Positions 34,453 through 44,283 of a stretch of DNA of 64,000 nucleotides are shown in pieces. The notes beneath the pieces were generated by a model that was given only the letters and a program-made list of their open reading frames with translations, was not told the DNA's origin and did no database searches. Location of the stretch: positions 1,550,001 through 1,614,000 of the forward strand of contig OZ241379.1 in the NCBI GenBank assembly GCA_965200685.1. Reading direction: 5' to 3'. Each line of letters starts with the position of its first letter. Within the stretch, counting starts at the first letter, position 1. Origin of the DNA: Bin5 sp965200685. Lineage in GTDB: Bacteria; Chloroflexota; Anaerolineae; Caldilineales; Caldilineaceae. The translations under genes and the position numbers were made by a program.

Positions 34453-37143
34453 ATGAGCAAATACAAAATCGTACAGTTCTGGCCCGACCGTTTCACCCTG
34501 TCCCTAGCTGGCCTCGCGGTTCTGGGCACGGTCCTCATCTTGGCGCGTGAAGTCAACTATGGGGCGAATATAGTGGGAGATTCTGTTCACTACATCTCAA
34601 TCGCCAGACACATGTTAGCTGGAAAGGGGTTAGCTGGAGACGGGTACGCATATATGGCCGGATCCCCCCCCTGGCCTCCCTTGTTCCCGTTGCTGCTGGC
34701 CTTCTTTGCCATTTTCGGTTCTTCCCCTGCCGATATTGCCGGCATGACCGGTTACCTGAACGCTATCGCCTTTGGTCTGACTATCTTCGTCTTCGCCATC
34801 TGGCTGCGGGCCCGGGTCCGTTCTCGTTTTCTGGTGGTGTGGGCCTGCCTTGCCTGTGTCCTGTCCATGCCTCTAGTTGACGTCTCAGCAAGTGCTCGGT
34901 CAGAAACTCTGTTCATTTTGTTTACAGTGCTCTCATTTTTTGCCGTCAACAAATTCTTGGATACCGACAAGCGTTCCTGTTTGATTTGGGCGGCGATCTT
35001 CACTGGATTGGCATGTCTGGTCCGCTATCCTGGGGTCACGATAGTGCCTAGCGTCCTGCTGTTGTTGTTATTGCAGAGAGATGCCACCTTCCTGAAGAAA
35101 ATCAAAAACGCTTCCATCTATTCCATCATCGCGATGGTACCCATTTGCGTGTGGGTGTTGAGAAATATCTTGGTTATCGGCAGCTTGACAGGGCACAGGT
35201 TCGGCAGCTTGACAAGGGGCCTAGTAGAATCAGGGGAATATGAACTGCTGTTCAATTTTCGCTCCGCGTTGTCTGTGGTCGCTGAGTGGGTATTTATCAG
35301 GCCAGGGCAGATGGTGATCTGGTTCGAAAGAATATTCGGAGTAGAGATGACGGGCGAGATCGCCTCTGTTGTGGATACAGCCCTGCCGGTGTTGGTTGCG
35401 GTTGTGCTGGTCATGGGGATAGGGGCTGGCGTCATAGGTTGGCATCGTCAACGGTTCCCACACGATTCAAGGCTACTGGTTTTCCTTGCTGTATTCGTGT
35501 GCATCTATGTGGTCGTACTGACAATAGGTGTCACAGTGCAAGACGTGGAGTTGGTTGATGACAGATACTTTGCGCCGGCATATATACCTCTCGTGTTCAT
35601 TGTGGTCCTGCCGGTGTTGGTTGCGGTTGTGCTGGTCATGGGGATAGGGGCTGGCGTCATAGGTCGGCGTCGTCAACGGTTCTCACACGATTTAAGGCTA
35701 CTGATTCTCCTTGTTGTATTCGTGGGCATCTATGTAGTCGTACTGACAATAGGCATCACAATTACAGGTCTTACAGGTATGGAACCGGTCACTCACAGAT
35801 ACTTGGCACCGCTATACATACCTTTGCTGTTCAGTGCGGTTCTGCTACTAGACAAACTCTTTCGCTATGATGTAAAAAGCAAACCGTGGGGATCTGTAAG
35901 ATTCGTGCTGAAAACAGAATATATGTTCACTTTAGGAAGGGTAACTGTGGTACTGATGGTCGGACTTCTCCTTTGGCTTTGGTGCCATGCCGATGTCTAT
36001 AAAGACGGATTTCAATATCATCTGGACCACGGCGGAGGTATCCACTCCCGAGAGTGGCGCGAATCCGAGGTCATCCGCTATATTAAAGATCATATGCCCA
36101 CAGGCCAGATTATTTGGTCCACAGCTCCTTTCCAGCTGTACTTCTACGAAGTCCAAGTTATGGAGCATCGTCGAATATGGTCAGCTTCAGCGGATGCGAT
36201 GGCCCGTTGGGTTCACAGCAGCCAAGCAACTAGCGGTGATGATGTAGATGTCTACGTAGTCTGGTTTTACACTTTGAGGCCCTACTCTTACAGTCTTTCG
36301 CATCTTATGTTTTTCTTGGATGTGGAGTTGGTGGCAGAGTTGAGCGATGGTGTCATATTCCGGATGAATGAGAACGCCGTGAGCCAGGCTGACGTACATC
36401 ATCAAGAATATGAGTCAATTGTGTCCACTGCTCCTATCCTGCGCTCCAACTTTGACGTATATCGCAGGGAAAACAGCATTACCTACGTCAAAAATCCATG
36501 TAGCCTGCCAGATACAGAGGCGAGATTCTTCTTGCACATCGTCCCGACCAACTCCAATGACCTGCCCGACGCCCGTAAGCAATATGGCTTTGACAACCAC
36601 GGCTTTTCTTTTGATCGCCCGCATGGCATGCGATTTGATGGGAAATGTATGGTGTCTGTGGATCTACCGGGGTATAGAATTGAGCGCATGGTGACCGGTC
36701 AGTACATCCCGCAAGAAAGGCGCGGGGTATGGGTAGGCGAAATTCAGTTACCGGTGAATGAGAACGCCGTGAGCAAGGCTGATGCACATCATCAAGAATA
36801 TGAGTCAGGTATGTCTGCTTCTCCTGTCCTGCGCTCCAATTTTGACGTATATCGCAGGGAAAACAGCATCACCTACGTCAAGAACCCGTGTAGTCTGCCA
36901 GACATACAGGCGATATTCTTCTTGCACATCTATCCGCGCGACCTGCAAGATCTTCCCGACGATAGAAAGCAACATGGCTTTGACAATCTTGACTTTTCTT
37001 TCTACGAGCACGTCGTGCGCTTTGATGGGAAATGTATGGCGACAGTTGGTCTGCCGGCGTATAGCATTGAGCGCATGGTAACCGGTCAGTTCGTCCCCGG
37101 CCAAGGCAAACTCTGGGAAGACGAGTTCAGCGTTGATGAGTAG
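34453..37143 (+). CDS. Membrane glycosyltransferase (GT39/83-like) with internal duplications
   Basis: About 896 residues. The first periplasmic loop has GDSVHYISIARHMLAGKG, matching the Asp-containing loop of ArnT/PMT-type lipid-linked-sugar transferases, followed by SPPWPPLFPLLLA and SARSETLFILF. A dozen membrane helices are expected. Two helices are duplicated in tandem (period 75 residues). The soluble C-terminal end consists of two tandem copies of a 130-residue module starting VNENAVS. It would transfer a sugar from a polyprenyl carrier at the outer face. The start is uncertain: ATG 34453 is chosen, with in-frame starts at 34438 and 34393. Confidence 0.75.
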   Translation: MSKYKIVQFWPDRFTLSLAGLAVLGTVLILAREVNYGANIVGDSVHYISIARHMLAGKGLAGDGYAYMAGSPPWPPLFPLLLAFFAIFGSSPADIAGMTGYLNAIAFGLTIFVFAIWLRARVRSRFLVVWACLACVLSMPLVDVSASARSETLFILFTVLSFFAVNKFLDTDKRSCLIWAAIFTGLACLVRYPGVTIVPSVLLLLLLQRDATFLKKIKNASIYSIIAMVPICVWVLRNILVIGSLTGHRFGSLTRGLVESGEYELLFNFRSALSVVAEWVFIRPGQMVIWFERIFGVEMTGEIASVVDTALPVLVAVVLVMGIGAGVIGWHRQRFPHDSRLLVFLAVFVCIYVVVLTIGVTVQDVELVDDRYFAPAYIPLVFIVVLPVLVAVVLVMGIGAGVIGRRRQRFSHDLRLLILLVVFVGIYVVVLTIGITITGLTGMEPVTHRYLAPLYIPLLFSAVLLLDKLFRYDVKSKPWGSVRFVLKTEYMFTLGRVTVVLMVGLLLWLWCHADVYKDGFQYHLDHGGGIHSREWRESEVIRYIKDHMPTGQIIWSTAPFQLYFYEVQVMEHRRIWSASADAMARWVHSSQATSGDDVDVYVVWFYTLRPYSYSLSHLMFFLDVELVAELSDGVIFRMNENAVSQADVHHQEYESIVSTAPILRSNFDVYRRENSITYVKNPCSLPDTEARFFLHIVPTNSNDLPDARKQYGFDNHGFSFDRPHGMRFDGKCMVSVDLPGYRIERMVTGQYIPQERRGVWVGEIQLPVNENAVSKADAHHQEYESGMSASPVLRSNFDVYRRENSITYVKNPCSLPDIQAIFFLHIYPRDLQDLPDDRKQHGFDNLDFSFYEHVVRFDGKCMATVGLPAYSIERMVTGQFVPGQGKLWEDEFSVDE
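35382..35831 (+). repeat. 225-bp tandem duplication within the membrane glycosyltransferase gene
   Basis: CCTGCCGGTGTTGGTTGCGG begins at 35382 and again at 35607. The two 75-residue copies each encode a membrane helix pair starting PVLVAVVLVMGIGAGVIG. They differ by scattered substitutions, so the event is not brand new. Confidence 0.9.
36364..37143 (+). repeat. 390-bp tandem duplication at the end of the glycosyltransferase gene
   Basis: AATGAGAACGCCGTGAGC occurs at 36367 and 36757 (period 390). The two copies encode a 130-residue module with the shared segments NFDVYRRENSITYVKNPCSL and RFDGKCM, at about two-thirds identity overall. Confidence 0.9.
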
Positions 37144-37210
37144 CCCCAGTGACCTGTGGCCAGGAACTTGCTGTGTATTGACCATTGATGTTGGGCCGCT
37201 ACTGTCTGCC

Positions 37211-39925
37211 ATGAATGACTGGACGATTCATCGCTTGATTCTGGCTTTTCTCGTCTTACTTCTAGCTGGCTGCGATGACGAGAGCACACTGCCAACAGCC
37301 ACTTTGGCAGCAGATGCAGTGGTTCGGTCAGATCCCCAGCACTCTTCGCCCCCGATTCCCAGTAGCTCACCTGAGGTAACCCTGAGTGCGGCTTTGGCAC
37401 GACCTGCCGCAGATGTGCGAAGGCCGCATGCAGAGCCGGCATCCCCCCTCGAGCAGGCTGCCTATCTGCACCGCATCGGCGACTACGCAGAGGAGCAGCG
37501 GATCCTGCTGTCTTTGCTGGACGATTCCCAGGGTCGCCCTTCAAATGCAGCGCAAACGGATGTTTTTTTGCTTGCCCAACAGCAGGAAGCCACCTATCGG
37601 CTCAGTTTGTCCTATCTGGCCGATGACCAGCCCGCGCAAGCCCTAGACACACTGGAAGCGTTTCAGCAACAGGCTATCTCCCTGCCGGCCGAAGATCCCC
37701 GGCAACACAATCTCATGTTTCTGCGTGCGGAGGCCCTGGCCGCCTTGGGCCGTACTGCAGAAGCAGTTGCCGCCTACAGCACCTTCCTAGAGCAGTACCC
37801 ACAGATTACAGGCCCGCTGGAGAAGATCATGGCCGAGGTGTGGCTTGCCGCAGGTGCATGGCCACAGGCAGCAGATGCCCTGCGTCGGGCCGCGGCGGGG
37901 ACCCGCGATAATTGGGAGAAGGTACGTCTTCTGGAACGGCTCGCGGAGACATTGGAGGCCGATGGGCGTTGGGTCGCGGCCGGGTTTGTCTACGATGAAA
38001 TCATCAGCTTCAGCAAGCTGCCTGCCTATCGGCTTGAGATTGGACGTCGGATCCTGGACGTCTATGCGACTGGCGCGGAGGAAGAAGCCGCCATCACCCG
38101 CTGGCTATCCGCCTATCGGGTAGGGATTCTGCAGCGGGCTGGGGAAGCCTATGCTGCGGCCGGCGAGGAAGAAGCCGCCATCACCCGCTGGCGGCTGGCC
38201 CTAGACGAAGCAGCGAACAGCCATGCTGCCTATCTGGCCCTGATCCAACTGGTGAATCGGGATGAGCCGGTAGATTTGTTTTTGCGGGGGGAGATCGACC
38301 TGTTTGCTGGGGCCTACGTCCCCGCCATCAGTGCCTTTGAACGCTTCCTTGATGAAGCAGCGAATGACCTGCGGGCCGGGCAGGCCTGGTTCGGCATTGG
38401 GCGCTCCCATGTGGGGCTCGGGCAGTGGGATGACGCCAATGTGGCTTTTGAGCGGGTGCTGCGGGACTATCCCAACTGTACTTGTTTTGGCGAGGTTTGG
38501 TTGGCGCGGGCTCGTCTGGAGAGTAGCCGAGGCGCGCCGGCCGCAGGACGGCGTATCTATCGCACGTTTGCTAGAGAGCATCCGCATGATCCTCTTGCCC
38601 CAGAGGCCCTTTGGCGCAGTGCCCTTTCATCCTTGGCCGCGGCCGATCAACTGCCGGCAGGAGCTGCACACTCTTCTGAATCCCTCTCCGCCCCATTCGT
38701 TGAGGCCGCGGCTGATCTGCTGGTGCTGGCCGATGGGTTCCCGAACAGTGAGCAGGCAGCAGATGCCCTGTCCGTGCTGGGGATACGTGCATTTGCCAAC
38801 GGACGCTACGCACAAGCCATCAGCAGCTTTGAACGCCTGCAACGGGACTATCCCCATATACGGCCGGCCGCAACCACCTATTGGCTGGGGCGTTCTCTCT
38901 ACGCCCATCAAGCACTCACAAGCGGGTCCGTAGAATCATATGGGAACGCGGCCCGGTCCACATGGCAGGCACTCGTTGAGAGGGAGCCGGACACATTTTA
39001 CGGTGTGCTGGCTGGAGTGGGGCTGGCCGGCGAATCGGGGCAGAATCTCTTTGAGCGGGTGGATGCTGTGGCCAGGATGGTGCCGCCGCAGGCCGATGAT
39101 GACGGCAGCCAGGCTTTCGCTGAAAGCTGGCTGGCTGCCTGGGACCGGGAGCCAGCCCAGGCCCTTCCGACTACGTCGTTGGGAGTGCTAGCGGAATCTG
39201 TGGCAACCGACCCGGACCTGAGCGGCGGGACATTGCTGCTGGCATTGGGCCGCCGGCTGGAAGGCATGAAATTGCTGGAGCAGGTGTATTGGCGCTATCG
39301 GGATGACCCGCTGGCTCTCTATCCACTCTTGTTGCGTTTCCAGGCCCTCGGGGCCAACCGCCTGTCCATCAATGCGGCGCAGCATCTCATCCTGCGTAGT
39401 GGGGCGAGTCCGGCCCGGCACATGGCCGACGCGCCGCTGTTTCTCCAGCGCATCGCCTATCCCCGCCATTTTTCCCGGCTAGTTGAGGAGGAGGCGACAC
39501 ATTTTGGCATCGACCCCCTGCTGTTCTACAGCCTGATTCGTCAGGAGAGCCTTTTTGAGCCGGCTGCTGTGTCCTTTGCCAGTGCCCAAGGGCTGGCCCA
39601 GATTATGCCCAGCACCGGGGCGGAGATCGCCGAGCGACTCAACTACCCGAACTATCGCCCTGAACTGCTCAAGCGTCCCTTTGTCAACATCCGCTTCGGT
39701 ACCTTTTATCTGCGTTGGGTACGGGATTTTGTCGATGATCGCAGCGTAGCTGCCTTGGCCGGGTACAATGCCGGGCCAGGCAACGCCAAAAAATGGATGG
39801 CAGGTGCCCCCTTTGACGATCTCTTTATGGAGCTGATCCCCTTCTCAGAGACCCACCTCTACGTCCAGCAAATTCTCACCCACTACTATCACTATCTGCG
39901 CTTGTATCGTACCAGTGGTCAGTGA
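37211..39925 (+). CDS. Lytic transglycosylase lipoprotein with TPR-like repeats (Slt70-like)
   Basis: About 904 residues. Signal with lipobox LAGC (residues 18-21). A long helical repeat region (about 60-720) with tetratricopeptide-type units follows (ALDTLEAFQQQAISL; GRTAEAVAAYSTFLEQYP; ARLESSRGAPAAGRRIYRTF). The C-terminal SLT domain has the catalytic Glu in YSLIRQESLFEP, then GLAQIMPSTG and ALAGYNAGPGNAKKW. It cleaves peptidoglycan glycan strands at the cell envelope. The organisation is that of Slt70. ATG 37211 was chosen because it starts the lipoprotein signal. An exact 27-bp repeat (38078 and 38165) shows a recent small duplication. Confidence 0.88.
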   Translation: MNDWTIHRLILAFLVLLLAGCDDESTLPTATLAADAVVRSDPQHSSPPIPSSSPEVTLSAALARPAADVRRPHAEPASPLEQAAYLHRIGDYAEEQRILLSLLDDSQGRPSNAAQTDVFLLAQQQEATYRLSLSYLADDQPAQALDTLEAFQQQAISLPAEDPRQHNLMFLRAEALAALGRTAEAVAAYSTFLEQYPQITGPLEKIMAEVWLAAGAWPQAADALRRAAAGTRDNWEKVRLLERLAETLEADGRWVAAGFVYDEIISFSKLPAYRLEIGRRILDVYATGAEEEAAITRWLSAYRVGILQRAGEAYAAAGEEEAAITRWRLALDEAANSHAAYLALIQLVNRDEPVDLFLRGEIDLFAGAYVPAISAFERFLDEAANDLRAGQAWFGIGRSHVGLGQWDDANVAFERVLRDYPNCTCFGEVWLARARLESSRGAPAAGRRIYRTFAREHPHDPLAPEALWRSALSSLAAADQLPAGAAHSSESLSAPFVEAAADLLVLADGFPNSEQAADALSVLGIRAFANGRYAQAISSFERLQRDYPHIRPAATTYWLGRSLYAHQALTSGSVESYGNAARSTWQALVEREPDTFYGVLAGVGLAGESGQNLFERVDAVARMVPPQADDDGSQAFAESWLAAWDREPAQALPTTSLGVLAESVATDPDLSGGTLLLALGRRLEGMKLLEQVYWRYRDDPLALYPLLLRFQALGANRLSINAAQHLILRSGASPARHMADAPLFLQRIAYPRHFSRLVEEEATHFGIDPLLFYSLIRQESLFEPAAVSFASAQGLAQIMPSTGAEIAERLNYPNYRPELLKRPFVNIRFGTFYLRWVRDFVDDRSVAALAGYNAGPGNAKKWMAGAPFDDLFMELIPFSETHLYVQQILTHYYHYLRLYRTSGQ

Positions 39926-39961
39926 GCAGGCTTGCACCCCCTGTGGAGCCTAGGTCTGCAG

Positions 39962-40825
39962 TTAGCGGCCTGCTAGGCCGGTAAATTGTGCGCCCTGTAC
40001 AAAATAGCGCTGGAGCAAGAAGAAGCTGACGATGACCGGCAAGATAGTGATCATCGACGCGGCCATGACCAGATGCCAGAAGTTGCCGAAACGGCCTTTG
40101 AACCAGAGGAGACCCAAGGGCAGGGTAAACATCTCGTTCTCCGAGATGTAGATCAGGGGTTCCATAAAGGCATTGTAGTGTTGTAGGAAGGCGAAGATCG
40201 TGATCGTGGCCGTGGCTGGCCCACAAAGGGGGGCGATGACCTGCCAGAGGATACGAAAATTGGAGGCCCCGTCGATCTTGGCCGCTTCATCCAGCTCCAA
40301 AGGCAGGGTCATCATATACTGACGCATGAGGAAGATATAGAAAGCAGCCCCAAACCAAGCCGGCACCCAAAGGGGATAGAAAGTGCCGACCCAGTTGATT
40401 TCTTTGAAGATGATGAAGACGGGAATCATCGTCACCACACCGGGCAGCATCATCGTCGCCAACAGGACCGCAAAGACGATATCCCGCCCTGGCCAGCGCA
40501 GGCGCGACAGACCGAAGGCCACTGTCAGCGAACTCAGGACCATGCCGATTGTGCCCATGATCGAGACATAAAATGAGTTACGGATGAAGAGATGAAAGGG
40601 GAGACGTTGAAAGACTTCCAGGTAGTTCGACCATTTGGGGTCGGTTGGAATCCATTCGATGGGTGTGATGAAGACTGCGCCAGGCAGCTTCAGGGACGTA
40701 CTGATCACCCAGGCCAGAGGCATGAAAAACGTGATCCCCAAGCCGATCATCACAATGTGAAGGAGGAAATGGCCAACAAGTTTACGCCATTTTCGAGAAT
40801 GGTAGAGGGGTAGCGATGCGTGCAT
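39962..40825 (-). CDS. Carbohydrate ABC transporter permease (MalG/UgpE-like)
   Basis: 287 residues, six membrane helices. EAA loop: LPLELDEAAKIDGASNFRILWQVIAPLCGP, the MalG-type signature, and the opening MIGLGITFFMPLAWVISTSLK. Start ATG 40825 overlaps the stop of the partner permease by one base (TAATG). It forms the inner-membrane channel for a sugar with the next two genes. There is no ATPase gene in the operon, so a shared MsmK-type ATPase must serve it. Confidence 0.93.
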   Translation of the reverse strand: MHASLPLYHSRKWRKLVGHFLLHIVMIGLGITFFMPLAWVISTSLKLPGAVFITPIEWIPTDPKWSNYLEVFQRLPFHLFIRNSFYVSIMGTIGMVLSSLTVAFGLSRLRWPGRDIVFAVLLATMMLPGVVTMIPVFIIFKEINWVGTFYPLWVPAWFGAAFYIFLMRQYMMTLPLELDEAAKIDGASNFRILWQVIAPLCGPATATITIFAFLQHYNAFMEPLIYISENEMFTLPLGLLWFKGRFGNFWHLVMAASMITILPVIVSFFLLQRYFVQGAQFTGLAGR

Positions 40826-41709
40826 TACAGCTTGCCTTCATAATAGACCCAGCGGTTGGCAAAGAAGAACTGAATGGCCGTAAAAGTCATGATAATCAGA
40901 AACAGGACCCAGGCCAGGGAGGCAGCATACCCCATCTTGAAAAGCTCAAAGGCGTTGCGGTAGAGATAGAGCACCATAAACAGGGTGGAATCCTGGGGGC
41001 CACCGTCCGTCATAATGAATACTGCGGTGAACACCTGAAAGCTGCCAATAATGCTAATGATCATATTGAAGAGAATAATGGGCGAAATGATCGGGATCGT
41101 CACATTGACGAAGCGTCGCCAAGTGTTGGCCCCATCGATCTCCGCGGCCTCTTGTAGCTCTTTGGGCACGCTTTGTAGGCCGGCCAAAAAAATAATCATC
41201 TGAAAGCCGGTCAGCCATAGGATCATGATGATGAGGGCTGGTTTCGACCAAGCCGGGTTAAATAACCAGTTGATAGGCCCCAACCCGAACCAGCTCAATA
41301 CTTGGTTGAGGACACCGAATTCAGGATTGAGAATTTGAATCCAGACGACAGCAAAGGCGACAGCTGGCGTAATGGAGGGGAGATAGTAGACGGTGCGATA
41401 GATGCCTAGGCCGCGAATCTGCTGGTTGAGCATTACGGCCAGGGAAAAAGCCACAAGTAGCTGCAGCGGAACGCCCAAGAATGTATAGTAGGCTGTATTG
41501 ACAAGCGACTTGCCCACCAAGGGATCGTTCAACATGCGCTCAAAATTCCCTAGGCCGATGAATTTGGGTGCTTTCAGCATGTTCCACTCATGTAGGATCA
41601 GGTAGAGGGAGTAGAGCATGGGGCCGACCCATAGGGCCAGCACGCCCAAGATAAAGGGACTGGTGAAAAGCAAGCCATCCCGCAGATCTCGTCGTTGGGC
41701 CGCGGACAT
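40825..41709 (-). CDS. Carbohydrate ABC transporter permease (MalF/UgpA-like)
   Basis: About 294 residues from ATG 41709. It starts with RDLRDGLLFTSPFILGVLALWVGP, has the EAA loop SVPKELQEAAEIDGANTWRRFVNVTIPIISP and six helices. The frame is open further upstream to 41817, but that region lies within the palindrome at 41791-41825 and lacks a ribosome site. It pairs with the MalG-like permease and the binding protein on either side. Confidence 0.9.
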   Translation of the reverse strand: MSAAQRRDLRDGLLFTSPFILGVLALWVGPMLYSLYLILHEWNMLKAPKFIGLGNFERMLNDPLVGKSLVNTAYYTFLGVPLQLLVAFSLAVMLNQQIRGLGIYRTVYYLPSITPAVAFAVVWIQILNPEFGVLNQVLSWFGLGPINWLFNPAWSKPALIIMILWLTGFQMIIFLAGLQSVPKELQEAAEIDGANTWRRFVNVTIPIISPIILFNMIISIIGSFQVFTAVFIMTDGGPQDSTLFMVLYLYRNAFELFKMGYAASLAWVLFLIIMTFTAIQFFFANRWVYYEGKL

Positions 41710-41790
41710 GCGAGGTCTTTTCTGTGGTTGTGTCTGGAGTACAGGTGTTGAAGCGGTTGTCGCCAAAAAGATACCCGAATTGTAATGGTA

Positions 41791-41825
41791 AGTGACCAGT
41801 GATCTGTAACAGATCACTGGTCACT
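41791..41825. repeat. 17-bp perfect palindrome between binding protein and permease
   Basis: AGTGACCAGTGATCTGT (41791-41807) is the exact reverse complement of 41809-41825, leaving a single-base loop. It lies in the 121-base gap on the minus strand after the binding-protein stop. No T-run follows, so stabilisation of the upstream mRNA is more likely than termination. Confidence 0.88.
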
Positions 41826-41830
41826 GCTGT

Positions 41831-43237
41831 TTAGGCGCGGTCCGCCCAATACTGGTCCAGATGTGTTTGGATTTCCGGTTGCGCGACCTTGAGTGCTTCT
41901 GCTGCGGTTTCAGTCTGGCCGAGCAGTTTATCCCACAGTACGTTGATCGGCCCGCCACCGTAGGCCCCAAGCTGTGAACCTTCACCGAAGATGACGGAGA
42001 TCGAACTATTTCGCATGGTGTTGGCAAAGGCAGCCGTATTGGTAAAGCCGTAGATGTCTGAGGCGATATCTCCCCAGATGTTCTCGATGTTGTCCGGTAC
42101 ACCACACATGCGGCCACCTTGGGCGATGATCGTCTGCCCTTCTTCGCCAAGGATGAATGTGATCAGGTCCCAGGACTCATCCTTGTTGGCAGATGGTGTG
42201 GTAATCACATGGCCGTGAACATGTCCGAAGGTAAAGTTGCTATCGGCTGTGCCGGTCGGTGCCTCAATCACGTCAAAGTTGATGCCCTCTTCGGTGGAGG
42301 CCAATTCACCTTGGAGCCGCGGCATCACCCAAGGCCCTTCTAGGTACATGGCCACGCGTCCGGTATCCACACCGACTCCACCGCCATCGATCAGCGCGGG
42401 GCCCGGGCTCCATTCGTTGGCAATTGCATCGTAGATCAGAAATTGGAGCGCGGAAGCGATATCCGGGTGATCCCAGTATGCTTCGGTCGGCTCGGTAATC
42501 TGATCCCATTCCACATGTCCATTGCGACGCATAAAGTTGGTATTGCGCCCGTAGGCCCCGCGCCATCCTTGGGCCTGGCCCCACCCATAGAATTTCGTGC
42601 CATCATCTTCATGGGACAGGTCTTGGATCATCTGCTGGAACTCTTCCCATTTCCAGCCAGTGTGTGGATAGGGGACGCCCTGTTTGTCGAAGAGGTCTTT
42701 GTTGTAATAGATGACTAGGGAGCCGGTATCGGTGGGGGTCATGTACCGTCCCCCCTGCCAGAGGGTCTGGTTGTCGTAATTTTCGCCACCGGGGAAGAAG
42801 GCATCGCTGCCGTCCCGGGCAATATACTCATTCATGTCGGAAATGACAGCGTTTTCGGCAAAGGCCTGCCAACGCCATCCTTGGAAATAGAGGACATTGG
42901 CGGAATCGTCTGCAGCGAAATTGGCCTGAATTTTCTCATAGTAGCCGCCGGGGTACTGTTCCACAGAGACTGTTACGCCCTCGGCTTGTTCATGATAGGC
43001 GTTGATCATATTTTCATAAACGACAGCATCCTGTACATCGGCCCAAGCGGAGAGGCGCAGTTCTACGGCTTCCATACTGGCAGCAGCTTCGCCATCACTC
43101 TCCGCAGCTGGTGCCTGTGCTGGGCCTGTTGGGGTAGCACAGGCCGCCAGCAGGGATCCGCCGACAGTCAGCGCGCTTGCCTTGAGAAACGCGCGACGGC
43201 TCATCAGTTGATTCATATGACCGGTCGAGTTGGACAT
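41831..43237 (-). CDS. Sugar ABC transporter substrate-binding protein (Tat-type lipoprotein)
   Basis: 468 residues. The signal contains a twin-arginine motif SRRAFLKAS and lipobox LAAC, so it is exported folded by Tat and lipidated. The mature part matches family 1 sugar-binding proteins: LRLSAWADVQDAVVYENMI, YYNKDLFDKQGVPYPHTGWKW, and the C-terminal TAAEALKVAQPEIQTHLDQYW. AAAGGAG precedes the ATG. It is the second gene of the operon after PhyH. Ligand unknown. Confidence 0.93.
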   Translation of the reverse strand: MSNSTGHMNQLMSRRAFLKASALTVGGSLLAACATPTGPAQAPAAESDGEAAASMEAVELRLSAWADVQDAVVYENMINAYHEQAEGVTVSVEQYPGGYYEKIQANFAADDSANVLYFQGWRWQAFAENAVISDMNEYIARDGSDAFFPGGENYDNQTLWQGGRYMTPTDTGSLVIYYNKDLFDKQGVPYPHTGWKWEEFQQMIQDLSHEDDGTKFYGWGQAQGWRGAYGRNTNFMRRNGHVEWDQITEPTEAYWDHPDIASALQFLIYDAIANEWSPGPALIDGGGVGVDTGRVAMYLEGPWVMPRLQGELASTEEGINFDVIEAPTGTADSNFTFGHVHGHVITTPSANKDESWDLITFILGEEGQTIIAQGGRMCGVPDNIENIWGDIASDIYGFTNTAAFANTMRNSSISVIFGEGSQLGAYGGGPINVLWDKLLGQTETAAEALKVAQPEIQTHLDQYWADRA

Positions 43238-43291
43238 GCGATTTGGCTCCTTTAATCTGTTGGGAAACGAGCGGAAAAAGAGATAACCTCT

Positions 43292-44221
43292 TTACATAGA
43301 TGGTTCAGCTTTTTTTGTGGGCCAGCGGCAGCCGCCTTCCCGGTCCGGGCGGATGTGGGAAAAGGCAAGCTCCTGAATGCCTTTGTAGGCATACGGATCT
43401 TGACCCGCGATCATCACGATATCCCGATAGTCGTGGATGCCCATACCCACACCATTGTCGCCTGGATGACGCCAAGGCAGGAGGGATGCAGCATTCATGT
43501 AATGGTTCACCAGAGAGCGACGAAAGCCCCCTGTTGCGCGGTTGGGCAAGGAACGGTGGAGCAGATAGCCGTTGAAAAAGACGATGCTGCCGGCCGAGAC
43601 TTCGACCGCTAGCGCGTCATCGTCTGTGTAGGGAAAGTCAAAGGACTCCACCACGCAATCGAAGCGTTTATCGTCATGTTCCCGGTTGGGCCAAAGCACG
43701 CCATGTTTGTGGGAGCCGGGGATCACCCATAGGCAGCCGTTTTCGGTGGTGGCGTCATCCAAGGCCATCCAAGCCGCGTTCAGAGACCGATCCCGAGTGG
43801 GGATGAAAGCCTCGTCCTGATGCCAGGCCTGCCCTGGTTTCCCGGCAGATTTGATAAAGAGCATCGACTGCATACATTTCACATTCGGGCCGATGATCCG
43901 GGTGAGCACATCAACGATAACAGGCTGGGCCAGGAAGTCGAACATCAGCTGTGATATCTTATGCGGGAAGTGAACGCAGAGTGTGCGGCGGATGACATCT
44001 TCATCACTATCGTCCGCTGCGACCGGCGGCAGTTCCGCTACGGACCCCGCTTTACCCCGGCAGATGTGTACAGTTTCATCGCGCAATGCCTGTACTTCAT
44101 CTGGCGTTAGGGCATCCGCCACCACGAGATAGCCGTTCTCTTGATAGAAGGTCGCGTGTGCAGTGGTGATATCTGGCCGCGCCCTGATGACAGGAGGGTC
44201 AAACGTTGTCGCTAGGGTCAT
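43292..44221 (-). CDS. PhyH-family oxygenase, first gene of a sugar-uptake operon
   Basis: 309 residues. The triad is AWHQDEAFIPTRD plus distal His in NGYLLHRSLPNRA, with the 2OG Arg in FRRSLVNHYM. The middle block GCLWVIPGSHKHGVLWPN fits PhyH. It stands 54 bases upstream of the binding-protein gene on the same strand, behind a strong promoter, so it should be co-transcribed with the sugar ABC genes. It probably hydroxylates the imported compound or a product of it. ATG 44221 follows AGGAG. Confidence 0.88.
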   Translation of the reverse strand: MTLATTFDPPVIRARPDITTAHATFYQENGYLVVADALTPDEVQALRDETVHICRGKAGSVAELPPVAADDSDEDVIRRTLCVHFPHKISQLMFDFLAQPVIVDVLTRIIGPNVKCMQSMLFIKSAGKPGQAWHQDEAFIPTRDRSLNAAWMALDDATTENGCLWVIPGSHKHGVLWPNREHDDKRFDCVVESFDFPYTDDDALAVEVSAGSIVFFNGYLLHRSLPNRATGGFRRSLVNHYMNAASLLPWRHPGDNGVGMGIHDYRDIVMIAGQDPYAYKGIQELAFSHIRPDREGGCRWPTKKAEPSM

Positions 44222-44283
44222 GGGATTGCTCCTGTGTCCAATGAAGAGATGGCGATCTCTCCCTGTTCTCTACCTATGTCAGG

